Assembly (NCBI GenBank): GCA_947589185.1
Contig: CANQCK010000004.1
Coordinates: 49,584-113,583 of the forward strand
DNA from: an uncultured Clostridia bacterium
GTDB taxonomy: Bacteria > Bacillota > Clostridia > Oscillospirales > Ruminococcaceae
Reading direction: 5' to 3'
Length of the DNA stretch: 64,000 nucleotides
Both the position numbers and the translations under genes were made by a program. The notes under the pieces were generated by a model. It did no database searches, was not told the origin of the DNA, and saw only the letters and a list, made by a program, of their open reading frames with translations. This document shows, one piece after another, positions 10,042 through 19,966 of the stretch (position 1 is its first letter; every line of letters starts with the position of its first letter).

Positions 10042-10768
10042 CATAGCAACGCTTTTTCCTGATATGTGCGAAGCGTACCTTTCAGAAAGCATTATCGGCA
10101 GGGCAAGAGCTAAAGGCATTTTTGAGGTTAATTGCCACAATATCAGAGATTATACGTTAGACAAGCACAGACGTGTTGACGATACGCCATACAGCGAGCA
10201 AAAGGGTATGCTTATGCAGGCTGAACCTATATACAGGTGCTTTAAGGCTGTAACCGAAGGCATAAAGCCGTATGTTATATATGTATCTCCTCAGGGGAAA
10301 CCGTTCGATCAGCAAAAGGCAAAGGAACTTTCTCAGCTTGACAGCATATTTGTATTATGTGGGCACTATGAGGGTGTTGATAACAGAATTATCGAAGAAA
10401 TCGTTGATGAAGAAATTTCGATCGGTGATTTTGTTCTCACGGGAGGAGAGCTTCCGGCTCTGTGTTTGGTAGACGCCGTTGTGAGAATGTTAGACGGAGT
10501 TTTGTCAAGCCCTGATAATTATAAAGACGAAAGCCATTTCAGCGGACTTCTTGAATATCCGCAGTACACTCGTCCAGAGGTTTGGCATAACAAGAGAGTT
10601 CCTGAAATTCTTTTGTCCGGACACCATGCCAATATTGACAAGTGGAGGCATGAACAGTCTCTTATTGCGACCTATGAAAAGCGACCTGACTTAATTGATT
10701 TTGAAAATCTTTCTGATATTGACCGCAAGTTTTTAAACGATTATATAAAAGCAAAATGTGAAATTTGA
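10031..10768 (+). CDS. trmD: tRNA (guanine37-N1)-methyltransferase
   Basis: MRIDIATLFPDMCEAYLSESIIGRA, VLCGHYEGVDNRIIE, LTGGELPAL motifs. Confidence 0.97.
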   Translation: MRIDIATLFPDMCEAYLSESIIGRARAKGIFEVNCHNIRDYTLDKHRRVDDTPYSEQKGMLMQAEPIYRCFKAVTEGIKPYVIYVSPQGKPFDQQKAKELSQLDSIFVLCGHYEGVDNRIIEEIVDEEISIGDFVLTGGELPALCLVDAVVRMLDGVLSSPDNYKDESHFSGLLEYPQYTRPEVWHNKRVPEILLSGHHANIDKWRHEQSLIATYEKRPDLIDFENLSDIDRKFLNDYIKAKCEI

Positions 10769-10968
10769 TGTTTTTTGGGAAAAATATACTCGACTTTAAG
10801 TGACATAAAGCATTTAGAATTTAAAATTTATTAAGATTTTTTGTACAAATTGCATTGTACATCAAGTTTTTTATGGTGAAAATACACAAATATTGCGAAC
10901 TGGATAACGCAGTCTGTAAACAAAAAGCAGAAATTTTGATTAATTCACTAATTTATACTAATTTTTCG

Positions 10969-10996
10969 TTGACTAACTAAATTATTAGGGTATAAT
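10969..10996 (+). promoter_or_regulatory. Sigma-A-type promoter upstream of HPr gene
   Basis: TTGACT-N16-TATAAT. Confidence 0.65.
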
Positions 10997-11056
10997 ATAT
11001 TTATACAAATGGCACAAGATTACTTTTGAGTAATTAATGAAATGGAGAGATATGTA

Positions 11057-11326
11057 ATGTTTGTTAAAGATGTTGTAGTTCAGAACAAGGTAGGTCTGCA
11101 TGCTCGTCCGGCTACCTTCTTCATTCAGAAGGCAAATGAATTTAAGTCTTCTATCTGGATCGAGAAAGAGGACAGAAGAGTAAATGCTAAAAGCCTTCTT
11201 GGAATTCTTTCTCTGGGCATTGTCGGCGGAACAGCTATAAGAATTATTGCAGACGGTGCTGACGAAAAGGATGCTGTAGACGGTTTGGTTGAGCTCGTTG
11301 AAAGCGGTTTCACAGAGGAAGTATAA
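11057..11326 (+). CDS. HPr family phosphocarrier protein
   Basis: NKVGLHARPATFF (His site) and AKSLLGILSLGI (Ser46-like). Confidence 0.9.
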   Translation: MFVKDVVVQNKVGLHARPATFFIQKANEFKSSIWIEKEDRRVNAKSLLGILSLGIVGGTAIRIIADGADEKDAVDGLVELVESGFTEEV

Positions 11327-11358
11327 TTACTTAATTTAATAAACAAATATTAAAATAC

Positions 11359-11389
11359 GGCGAAGCATTAATGCTTCGCCTGTTTTTTT
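11359..11389 (+). terminator. Intrinsic terminator
   Basis: GGCGAAGCATTAATGCTTCGCC + T-rich run. Confidence 0.85.
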
Positions 11390-11690
11390 GAAGATTATTG
11401 CTTTCATATAAAAGACTAAAACGTTTATAGTATTAGATTTAGAAATATTACTGTTTGTAATAGTTAACAGGCTATGTTCATAATTTATTAACATAAAATT
11501 GACGATAATGTGTTACAATTTGTAATATATACAAAGAAAACTGATTTTTTTGATAAATTTTTTATGTGTTATAGCTTTTCACCAAAAAAACACTAAAATA
11601 TTATTGCAAAATTATCGTTTTTTTGTTATTATATTTATGATAACTTGACCTATTTCAGGCATATAAAATTTATGCAGAGGAGAAAAAGAT

Positions 11691-12776
11691 ATGTCAAACA
11701 GATTGTTTCAAAATGTTATTCACCAGATGAAGGACACAGTGGATTGTGTTATCGGAGTTATAGATGAAACAGCTGCAATAATTGCTTGTTCGGAGCTTTC
11801 TAAGATAGGAACAACAAACGAGTTTGTATCTTTTGATATGAATGACTCGCATGAGTTATTCGTCCGTGACGGATATACATATAAGCCGTTCGGAAATCGT
11901 ATAAAGCCCGATTTTGCAGTTTTTGTTGAGGGCGTTGACGAAATGGCTGCTAAGTTTGCAAATATTTTGGCAATATCTCTTTCAAGTCTAAAGCAATATT
12001 ATGACGAGAAGTATGATAGAAATAACTTTATTAAAAACGTAGTGCTTGACAATGTTCTTCCTGCTGATATTTTGGTAAAGGCAAGAGAGCTTCATTTCAG
12101 TGCCGAAGTTTCAAGAGTAGTTCTGCTTATAAGAATTCTCTCAACTAACGACGTTTCTGCTTATGATGTTATACAGAATCTTTTCCCTGATAAGAATAAA
12201 GATTTTGTGTTCAATATTTCAGAATCTGATATTGTGCTTGTAAAAGAGGTTCATGAGAATATTGAAACTTCTGATTTGGAAAAGCTGGCTAAATCAATTT
12301 CAGATACATTGAGTTCTGAATTTTACACAAGAGTCAATGTGGGTATCGGTACGGTGATAGAGGGCGTAAGCGATCTTGCAAGCTCTTTCAAAGAGGCTCA
12401 GATCGCACTTGAAGTCGGAAAGGTTTTTGATACTGAAAAGACAATTGTTTCATATGAAAATCTCGGAATAGCAAGACTTATATATCATCTTCCCACAACA
12501 CTGTGCGAGACGTTTTTAAGAGAGGTCTTTAAAAAGGGTTCTATTGACTCGCTTGACCACGAGACGCTGTTTACTATTCAGAAATTTTTTGAAAACAACC
12601 TGAATGTTTCAGAGACATCGAGAAAGCTGTTTGTTCATAGAAACACCTTAGTATACAGACTTGAAAAAATAAAGAAGCTGACAGGTCTTGATCTAAGGGA
12701 ATTTGATCACGCAATCATATTTAAGATAGCATTAATGGTTAAGAAGTACTTGTCGGCAAATCCGGTTAAATTTTAG
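11691..12776 (+). CDS. PucR/CdaR-type transcriptional regulator
   Basis: C-terminal helix-turn-helix FFENNLNVSETSRKLFVHRNTLVYRLEKIKKLTGLDLREF. Confidence 0.85.
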   Translation: MSNRLFQNVIHQMKDTVDCVIGVIDETAAIIACSELSKIGTTNEFVSFDMNDSHELFVRDGYTYKPFGNRIKPDFAVFVEGVDEMAAKFANILAISLSSLKQYYDEKYDRNNFIKNVVLDNVLPADILVKARELHFSAEVSRVVLLIRILSTNDVSAYDVIQNLFPDKNKDFVFNISESDIVLVKEVHENIETSDLEKLAKSISDTLSSEFYTRVNVGIGTVIEGVSDLASSFKEAQIALEVGKVFDTEKTIVSYENLGIARLIYHLPTTLCETFLREVFKKGSIDSLDHETLFTIQKFFENNLNVSETSRKLFVHRNTLVYRLEKIKKLTGLDLREFDHAIIFKIALMVKKYLSANPVKF

Positions 12777-12835
12777 TATTTAGGAGTCTTTGCGGGTAAC
12801 GGCAGACAAAGACTGAATTTGAGGGCGGTGTAGTT

Positions 12836-13522
12836 TTGGTAGAATTTAATGATGTATCGGTAACATACTCATCAGGAGTCGATGCTTTAAATCATGTTAC
12901 ACTCAAAATTAACGACGGAGATTTTGCATTTGTAGTTGGTTCGTCAGGTGCAGGAAAATCAACGCTTATCAAGTTGATTTTAAAGGAAATTGACGCTACT
13001 GAGGGAACAGTTACCGTAAATGGTTTTAATCTAAAAAAACTCAAGAGAAGAAAAATACCTAATCTGAGAAGAACTTTGGGAATAGTCTTTCAGGATTTCA
13101 GACTTATCCCTACAATGACAGTATATGAGAATGTTGCGTTTGTACTAAGAGTTATTGACGCGCCGAAAAAATATATAAAAAGCAGAGTCCCGTATGTTAT
13201 CTCATTAGTGGGGCTTGCTCATAAAGCAAAAGCGTATCCTGAAGAGCTTTCGGGCGGAGAACAGCAGAGGGTTGCTCTGGCAAGAGCATTGGTAAACGAC
13301 CCTCAGCTTATTATTGCGGACGAGCCTACAGGAAATATCGACCCTGCACTTTCATATGAAATTGTAGAGCTGCTCAAGGGAATCAACGAATGCGGCACAA
13401 CTATTCTTATGGTTACGCATGAGCATGATATTGTAAGGCATTTCGGAGGAAGAATTATAAACATAAACGCCGGAAGTATTGCCTTTGACGAGACAATAGG
13501 AGGTGCAAATGAAGCTCAGTAG
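12836..13522 (+). CDS. ftsE: Cell division ATP-binding protein FtsE
   Basis: GSSGAGKSTLIKLI, LSGGEQQRVALARAL; followed by ftsX; TTG start. Confidence 0.93.
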   Translation: MVEFNDVSVTYSSGVDALNHVTLKINDGDFAFVVGSSGAGKSTLIKLILKEIDATEGTVTVNGFNLKKLKRRKIPNLRRTLGIVFQDFRLIPTMTVYENVAFVLRVIDAPKKYIKSRVPYVISLVGLAHKAKAYPEELSGGEQQRVALARALVNDPQLIIADEPTGNIDPALSYEIVELLKGINECGTTILMVTHEHDIVRHFGGRIININAGSIAFDETIGGANEAQ

Positions 13523-14417
13523 TATAAATTACCTTGTTGGCAAGGGAATATCAAGTGTATGGAAAAATAAAATGATGTCGTTTGCATCATTCTGTATAAT
13601 GCTTGTATCGCTGTTGATGGTAGGGCTTTCAGTGTTAGCCTCGATCAATATTAACAAAATCATCAGCGGAATTGAAGGCAAAAACGAGGTTATAGTTATT
13701 GTAAAAGACGGTACCTCTGATGAAGCAATTACCGCTTTGGAGTCAAGCATTAAAGAAATAAAAAATGTTGATACAGTTTCATTCTATTCAAGAGAAGAAG
13801 CATGGAAATCAATGATTGACGATATGTCAAAGGAAGAGAAAGAGCTCTTCCAGTATGCAGAGGGAGATAATCCGCTTCCTGACACATATAAGGTTTCTGT
13901 TAAGAATATTGAAAAAATGGCTGACACCACTAATCGTATGTCTACGCTTGAGGGTGTTGAATCTGTTAAGGCGTCAAATGAGTTTGCTGATGTGCTTATA
14001 AGCGTAAGAAATATCTTTTCGGTTATCGCTTTGGCAGTTATTGCAGCTCTTATTATAGTTTGTCTGGTTATAATTTCAAATACAACCAGAACAAGCGTTT
14101 TTGCAAGAAGAAAAGAAATCAACATTATGAAATATGTCGGAGCTACAAATAAGTTCATTAAGATACCCTTCCAGATAGAGGGAACGATTGTAGGTTTAAT
14201 TGCCGCTGTTGCTGCATTTGTTCTGACAATGTTTGTTTACAGAGGAGCAGCTAATTTGATTCAGGACAATTATCAGATTTTAACGATCTTGGGAGTCGAT
14301 TCTCTATATTCATTCAGAGATATAATTATACCTGTCGGTATTGCTTATCTGATTGCAGGTGCAGTTATCGGTGCTATCGGAACAACCATAAGCACAAGCA
14401 AATATGTTAAGGTATAG
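13509..14417 (+). CDS. ftsX: Permease-like cell division protein FtsX
   Basis: FtsX topology, KEINIMKYVGATNKFIKIPFQIEG motif. Confidence 0.93.
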   Translation: MKLSSINYLVGKGISSVWKNKMMSFASFCIMLVSLLMVGLSVLASININKIISGIEGKNEVIVIVKDGTSDEAITALESSIKEIKNVDTVSFYSREEAWKSMIDDMSKEEKELFQYAEGDNPLPDTYKVSVKNIEKMADTTNRMSTLEGVESVKASNEFADVLISVRNIFSVIALAVIAALIIVCLVIISNTTRTSVFARRKEINIMKYVGATNKFIKIPFQIEGTIVGLIAAVAAFVLTMFVYRGAANLIQDNYQILTILGVDSLYSFRDIIIPVGIAYLIAGAVIGAIGTTISTSKYVKV

Positions 14418-14497
14418 GTTAGATAAAACATAAAAACAGAACATTATAAAAAGTGTAGAGCATAAAGCATATTGCTTTAAGATTAAGAGGGAATAAA

Positions 14498-15823
14498 ATG
14501 AAGATGCAAAGTCTTACTAAAAGGGTTTTTACGTGTATTATCGCTGCGGCGTTAGCTTTTGGAGTTTTTTCCGGAGTGTCCTCGTCTGACGTCATTAAAA
14601 CCTCAGCATCAAAAGTCTCGGAGGCAAAGGAAAAGGTCGAGGAATATAAAGCTCAGCAGAAAGAATTTGATGAGCAAATCAAAGAAACTGAAGACGACAT
14701 CGCCAGAGAAGAGGAAAATCAGAAGGCAATTAAAAAGCAGATGGATACCGTCCAGAAAACTATTCAGAGTCTGGACGAATACATATCAGAACTTCAGGCA
14801 AATATTGATGATTTGAACAATCAGATCGAAAAAACTCAAGAGCTGGTAGATACAAAAAAAGCTGAGATTGATACAGGAATAAGTAACTTCAAGAAAAGAC
14901 TTCGTGCAATGTATATTGCGGGAAATGATTCTTATACATCGATTATTCTTGGTGCAGATGATTTTTACGATATACTTATGAAGGTCGAGCTTGTTAAGAG
15001 AGTTGCCGACCACGATAATAAAGTTATTGACAGTCTTGTAGCACTCAAAAACGAGTATGAGGCAGCAGAGAAAAAGCTCGAGGAGCAGAAGGCTCAAGTT
15101 GAGAGTGAAAAAGCTACATATGACAAGCAGAAGGAAGAAAAGAAACAGCAGAGAGCTAAGCTGAAACAACTTTATTCACAGAGTGCTGAGGCGGAAAAAG
15201 CATTAAAAGAAGATAAGGCTGTCTTTGAAAAGAAAAAGAGCGAGATAGCTAAGGAACAGAAAAATGCTGAAGCACAGTGGGCAAAACTTGTTGAAGAAGC
15301 AAGACAGCGTGCTGCAGCACGAGAGGCTGCAAGGAGAGCTGCATGGCAGAACGATACTCCGAGCGGAAATACTGCAAGAACTGCCGGAGGTTCGTCAAAA
15401 GTAACAGGCGACTTTATATGGCCGGTTCCGGGATTTTATAATATCACCTACGGAGTAGGCTGGCGTTGGGGAGCTTATCATGCAGGTATTGATATAGCTT
15501 CAAGTGGAATAAGAGGTGCTCAGATTGTGGCTTCTGACGCGGGAACTGTAGTTCAGGCGGAAAATTATTGCCCCCACGATTACGGCAAAAGCGGAAGCTG
15601 CGGCTGCGGCGGAGGTTACGGCAGACATTGTATTGTCGATCACGGAAACGGATATATGACTTTATACGGTCATATGGAAAATTGTATAGTAAATGTAGGC
15701 GACAAGGTAAATCAGGGACAAACTTTAGGTTATGTCGGCTCTACAGGATTTTCTACAGGTGCTCACTGTCATTTTGAAGTAAGACTTAACGGAGCAGCTC
15801 AGGACCCTGAAAACTATGTATAA
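14498..15823 (+). CDS. Murein hydrolase activator EnvC-like, coiled coil + M23 peptidase
   Basis: Signal peptide, long coiled coil, HAGIDIA...YGHM...HCHFEVR M23 motifs; directly after ftsEX. Confidence 0.92.
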   Translation: MKMQSLTKRVFTCIIAAALAFGVFSGVSSSDVIKTSASKVSEAKEKVEEYKAQQKEFDEQIKETEDDIAREEENQKAIKKQMDTVQKTIQSLDEYISELQANIDDLNNQIEKTQELVDTKKAEIDTGISNFKKRLRAMYIAGNDSYTSIILGADDFYDILMKVELVKRVADHDNKVIDSLVALKNEYEAAEKKLEEQKAQVESEKATYDKQKEEKKQQRAKLKQLYSQSAEAEKALKEDKAVFEKKKSEIAKEQKNAEAQWAKLVEEARQRAAAREAARRAAWQNDTPSGNTARTAGGSSKVTGDFIWPVPGFYNITYGVGWRWGAYHAGIDIASSGIRGAQIVASDAGTVVQAENYCPHDYGKSGSCGCGGGYGRHCIVDHGNGYMTLYGHMENCIVNVGDKVNQGQTLGYVGSTGFSTGAHCHFEVRLNGAAQDPENYV

Positions 15824-15844
15824 ATTAAAATTGAGATAAAGATA

Positions 15845-15876
15845 GTCAGAATCGTTATATCAGCGGTTCTGACTGT
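15845..15876 (+). terminator. Hairpin after EnvC-like gene
   Basis: AGTCAGAA ... TTCTGACT followed by GTTTAT. Confidence 0.5.
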
Positions 15877-15949
15877 TTATGTATTACAATATTTATAAAT
15901 AAAGATATTTGAAGAGGGCGGTATAAGTTTATTTTCATCACCAAAGTTA

Positions 15950-15972
15950 TTTTAGCGGATTTTCCGCTAAAA
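15950..15972. promoter_or_regulatory. Palindrome, candidate operator of downstream XRE gene
   Basis: TTTTAGCGGA-TTT-TCCGCTAAAA, perfect 10-bp arms. Confidence 0.55.
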
Positions 15973-16020
15973 TATAAAAAAGTATAATCAAATGATGTAT
16001 AATAATATTGGTGATGATAT

Positions 16021-16221
16021 ATGTATAGAAAAATTCGTGATTTAAGAGAAGATAAGGATATGACACAGAAACAGATAGCAGAAATAATCAATATATCACA
16101 AAGTAATCTATCAAAATATGAAAGAGGAGAATTGGATATACCCTCAGATATTTTAATACGATTAGCTGATTTTCATAATGTTTCAGTCGATTATTTACTT
16201 GGACGTGTTGATGAAAAATAA
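16021..16221 (+). CDS. Small XRE-family HTH regulator
   Basis: IRDLREDKDMTQKQIAEIINISQSNLSKYERGE classic HTH_3. Confidence 0.9.
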   Translation: MYRKIRDLREDKDMTQKQIAEIINISQSNLSKYERGELDIPSDILIRLADFHNVSVDYLLGRVDEK

Positions 16222-16243
16222 ATTTAAAGAAAGGTGATTTATT

Positions 16244-16645
16244 ATGAATAAGGAAAATTTAAGCGTGTTCCCTGTTGGGGAAAAGAACGAAGCATTTGCA
16301 AAGTATTTTGTAGGTCAGAGTTATTTGAATATGCTGACTACTGAAGGCGTTTCCATAGGCAATGTTACGTTTGAGCCGGGCTGCCGAAACAACTGGCATA
16401 TTCATCACAAGGGCGGTCAAATTTTACTTGTTACCGCAGGACGAGGTTATTATCAGGAGTGGGGAAAGCCTGCGCAGGAGCTCAAGCCCGGAGATGTGGT
16501 GAACATTCCGCCTGAGGTTAAGCACTGGCACGGAGCGGCGCCTGACAGCTGGTTTGCACATCTTGCTGTAGAAGTGCCGGCGGAGGGAGCTTCTAATGAG
16601 TGGCTTGAGCCTGTTGACAGCGAAGAGTATAATAAATTAAAATAA
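16244..16645 (+). CDS. Cupin domain protein
   Basis: WHIHHKGGQILLVTAGRGYYQEWGKPAQELKPGDVVNIPPEVKHWHGA cupin motifs. Confidence 0.9.
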   Translation: MNKENLSVFPVGEKNEAFAKYFVGQSYLNMLTTEGVSIGNVTFEPGCRNNWHIHHKGGQILLVTAGRGYYQEWGKPAQELKPGDVVNIPPEVKHWHGAAPDSWFAHLAVEVPAEGASNEWLEPVDSEEYNKLK

Positions 16646-16649
16646 ATAA

Positions 16650-16678
16650 AACCGGAGGGTAAGCACCTTCCGGTTTTT
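16650..16678 (+). terminator. Intrinsic terminator
   Basis: AACCGGAGGGT-AAGC-ACCTTCCGGTT + TTTT. Confidence 0.8.
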
Positions 16679-16697
16679 AGTATAATGTGTTTTTTTA

Positions 16698-17411
16698 TTA
16701 GATTTCCAATATGTAATCGGGACAAGAATTCGCAGAAACAGAAATAACTACAGATTTTGAGTAATCAGAGATACCAGCTCCGATATTCGGATTAAATTTT
16801 GAATAAATCAAATCAAAGCAGAATAGAAGTATTAAAAAAATACAAATCAATAAAACGATTTTATGCGGAATTTTTTTAATCAATTCATCCAGCAGAGGAG
16901 CTAAATAATAAACGCATAAGCATCCGCCCAAACCAAACAATACAGTACCTATCAGACAGACCCTGCCGTTTATGTTTAGTGCGTATTGACTGTAATCCCA
17001 CCAGCGAGTGCCTTTTGTGTATTCAAAGAACCAACTGGTTGCGTATTCTATAACAGAGGAAGAAACGGCAATAACAATAAAAGTGTTAACAGGGTTTTTT
17101 AAAATTCTCTTTGGAATATACAGCGATAAAATACCGCCAAACCCATATATAGGAAGCCAAGGACCGAAAAGCATTCCTCTGTTTACTATTGTGCCTTCAA
17201 CAATGAAGCTAAGTAAAACTTCCCAGAACCAGCCTAGAAATGATAATGCAAAAAAAATAAGGACTAATGAAATTAAATTATATTTTCTTACATATGTACG
17301 TTTGAGCTTTAAATGTCCGGCGTTGTATCTGTCTGAAAAAGGAAGCTCCAGAGTTGAATTCTGACAGTTCAAAGATAAATACTCTGTTTTGTCATCTTTA
17401 TTGTTTATCAT
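16698..17411 (-). CDS. CmpB-type putative ABC transporter permease family membrane protein
   Basis: FFALSFLGWFWEVLLSFIVEGTIVNRGMLFGPWLPIYGFGG matches the PF06541-type signature. Confidence 0.75.
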   Translation of the reverse strand: MINNKDDKTEYLSLNCQNSTLELPFSDRYNAGHLKLKRTYVRKYNLISLVLIFFALSFLGWFWEVLLSFIVEGTIVNRGMLFGPWLPIYGFGGILSLYIPKRILKNPVNTFIVIAVSSSVIEYATSWFFEYTKGTRWWDYSQYALNINGRVCLIGTVLFGLGGCLCVYYLAPLLDELIKKIPHKIVLLICIFLILLFCFDLIYSKFNPNIGAGISDYSKSVVISVSANSCPDYILEI

Positions 17412-17584
17412 ATGAAGCCTCCTTTCATTTTTTTATTAATATAATTATTATAACACATTAAATTTTAATTTGCAACAAAATGTCGAACATTATTCAATAT
17501 ACAAAATTTCATTAGAATAAATATTAGTTGTTTTTATATTATATTCTTAAATTTATCGTATGTTCACTAAAGTTTGTTAAAATA

Positions 17585-17611
17585 AAAAAGCGTACCAAAT
17601 TTGGTACGCAC
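17585..17611 (-). terminator. Terminator downstream of tRNA-Arg
   Basis: GCGTACCAAATTTGGTACGC perfect palindrome followed on the minus strand by TTTTTTATTTT. Confidence 0.75.
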
Positions 17612-17702
17612 AATGGGTATTGTATCTGTGGTTTTTATAAAAATTATAGCGTGACGTTGCAGAAAAAACCTTTAACAAACTTTGCCTGCGGCGGCTCGCC
17701 GC

Positions 17703-17777
17703 TGGTCTGCCCAGCGAGAATCGAACTCACATCAAAGGAGTCGGAGTCCTTTATTTTATCCATTAAACTATGGGCAG
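17703..17777 (-). tRNA. tRNA-Arg, anticodon CCG, CCA encoded
   Basis: CTGCCCA/TGGGCAG acceptor stem, AAGGA-CTCCGAC-TCCTT anticodon arm, GTGAG-TTCGATT-CTCGC T arm, 3' ACCA. Confidence 0.9.
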
Positions 17778-17823
17778 TAATTAATATCCACCGAATTTCT
17801 ACCGTTTTTCGGTGGATATATTT

Positions 17824-19752
17824 TTATCTTATTTTGCTTCCGACAGGAATACTCTGGTCAGGGAAAATGACGCCTGCAGAGCCGTCAGGCATATCAGCGG
17901 CACAAATCATTCCGTTAGACATTTCACCGCAGAGTTTTACAGGTTTAAGGTTTGCAACAACAATGACCTTTTTGCCTATCAAATCTTCAGGAGCATACCA
18001 GTCTGAAATGCCCGAAACTACCTGTCTTCCGCCCCTGCCGTCGTCAAGCTGCAGCTTTAACAGCTTTTTGGAACGCTTTACCTTTTCACATTCTAAAACC
18101 TTTGCAACAATAAGTTCTACCTTTGAAAAATCATCAATAGTGATTTCAGGAAGAGTCTCAGCTTTCGGTTTTTCATCAGCAGGAGCGTTGTTTTTAATAA
18201 TATTGTTAAGCTCGTCAATTTCCTTTTCAACATCAATTCTAGGGAAGAGCACCTCGCCCGGATTTACTTCAACATCAAGAGGTAATACTCCGAACTTATT
18301 TGCGTTTTCATAAGTTGCATAGTCTGACGCACCGATTTGTTCTAAAGCCTTTGGCATTGTTGCAGGCATAAAGCAGGACAAAAGCGTAGATGTAATTCTG
18401 ATGGTCTCTAAAAGGTTGTATAAAACCGTTGCAAGTCTTGCTTTTTTTGATTCGTCTTTAGCGAGGATCCAAGGAGTTGTTTCATCAATGTATTTGTTTG
18501 CCCTTGAAACGACATTGAAAATCTCTGCAAGCACATTGTTAAGCTCAGTCTTGTCCATTAGAGCGTCAGTCTTTTCACACAAGCTCTCGCACATTGAAAT
18601 GAGCTCATCGTCGAATTCTCCGCTTTCACGGTCTGTTATCAGCTTTTTGTCAAAGTATTTGTTTACCATTGCAACTGTTCTTGAAACTAAATTTCCGTAA
18701 TCGTTTGCAAGGTCTGAATTGATGCGGTTTATCATAATCTCATTTGAGAAAGAGCTGTCAGCACCGAGAGCCATTTCTCTTAAAATGTGGTAGCGTATAG
18801 CGTCTGCACCGTAGCGTTCGCCGAGAATAAACGGGTCAACCACATTGCCGAGCGATTTGCTCATCTTCTGCCCGTTAAAGGTTATCCAGCCGTGAACCGC
18901 CAGATGCTTTGGCAGAGGCTGTTCAAGAGCCATAAGCATAGCAGGCCATATAATTGCGTGAAATCTCATAATATCTTTAGCAACCATATGAACGTCTGCC
19001 GGCCAGAATTTATCGTAATCGTTATATTCATCATTGTAAAAGCCAAGTGCTGAAATATAGTTAGAAAGTGCGTCTATCCATACATAAACGACGTGTCCCT
19101 CGTCAAAGGTTACAGGTATTCCCCATTTAAAGGTCGTTCTTGAAACGCAGAGGTCTTCAAGCCCGGGCTTTATGAAATTGTTTACAAGCTCAACCGCTCT
19201 TGACTTCGGCTGAAGATAGTCTGTTTCAGTAAGTAGCTTTTCAATTCTGTCAGCAAAAGGCGACATCTTGAAAAAGTAAGCCTCTTCTTTAGCCTCGGTC
19301 ACCTCACGACCGCACTCGGGACATTTACCGTCAACAAGCTGTGATTCTGTCCAAAAGCTCTCGCACGGAGTGCAGTATTTTCCGCTGTATTCTCCTTTGT
19401 AGATATAGCCTCTATCATAAAGCTCTTTAAAAATCTTCTGAACAGTTTTAACGTGATAATCATCTGTAGTTCTGATATATCTGTCATACTCAATGTTCAT
19501 ATACTTCCAGAGCCTTTTGAATATTTCAACTATCCCATCAACATATTCTTTCGGAGTAACGCCTTTTTCCGCTGCTTTTTGCTCAATTTTAAGTCCATGT
19601 TCGTCTGTTCCTGTCAGAAACATTACGTCTCTGCCCTGCATTCGCCTGTAACGTGCAATAGAATCGCACGCAACTGTTGTATAGCAATGACCGATATGCG
19701 GATTGCCGGACGGATAATAAATAGGTGTTGTGATATAATATGGCTTTGACAT
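17824..19752 (-). CDS. metG: Methionyl-tRNA synthetase with C-terminal tRNA-binding domain
   Basis: YYITTPIYYPSGNPHIGHCYT, KMSKSLGN, zinc site CESFW...CPECG, C-terminal EMAP-like domain; start at MSKPYY. Confidence 0.96.
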   Translation of the reverse strand: MSKPYYITTPIYYPSGNPHIGHCYTTVACDSIARYRRMQGRDVMFLTGTDEHGLKIEQKAAEKGVTPKEYVDGIVEIFKRLWKYMNIEYDRYIRTTDDYHVKTVQKIFKELYDRGYIYKGEYSGKYCTPCESFWTESQLVDGKCPECGREVTEAKEEAYFFKMSPFADRIEKLLTETDYLQPKSRAVELVNNFIKPGLEDLCVSRTTFKWGIPVTFDEGHVVYVWIDALSNYISALGFYNDEYNDYDKFWPADVHMVAKDIMRFHAIIWPAMLMALEQPLPKHLAVHGWITFNGQKMSKSLGNVVDPFILGERYGADAIRYHILREMALGADSSFSNEIMINRINSDLANDYGNLVSRTVAMVNKYFDKKLITDRESGEFDDELISMCESLCEKTDALMDKTELNNVLAEIFNVVSRANKYIDETTPWILAKDESKKARLATVLYNLLETIRITSTLLSCFMPATMPKALEQIGASDYATYENANKFGVLPLDVEVNPGEVLFPRIDVEKEIDELNNIIKNNAPADEKPKAETLPEITIDDFSKVELIVAKVLECEKVKRSKKLLKLQLDDGRGGRQVVSGISDWYAPEDLIGKKVIVVANLKPVKLCGEMSNGMICAADMPDGSAGVIFPDQSIPVGSKIR

Positions 19753-19863
19753 TTTATCTTCCTCCTTTTCCTTTAATATCATTTGATATACAAGTTATTA
19801 TATAACATTTATTCGGTAAAATCAAGTAAAAAAGCCTATATAAACAATCATTTGTAAATGTGC

Positions 19864-19966
19864 AAAAAAAATGCAGCACCTATTGGCACTGCAACAAAAT
19901 AAAAAAACTATGTGTAGAACAAAAGAAAGGAGACAACAAAACGGATGTTAATATAAATTAACATCA
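19864..19966 (-). ncRNA. Candidate small RNA with own promoter, 5' hairpin, anti-SD tract and terminator
   Basis: Minus-strand TTGACT-N17-TATAAT (20000..19972), hairpin GATGTTAAT/ATTAACATC, GTCTCCTTTC, terminator GCAGTGCC-AATA-GGTGCTGC-T8. Confidence 0.55.

Noticed and set aside
14786-15169. 127-aa minus-strand hydrophobic ORF opposite the EnvC-like coiled coil
   Set aside because: Artefact of Lys/Glu-rich codons read antisense
17528-18313. 261-aa plus-strand ORF
   Set aside because: Runs across the tRNA-Arg gene and antisense to metG; no family signature
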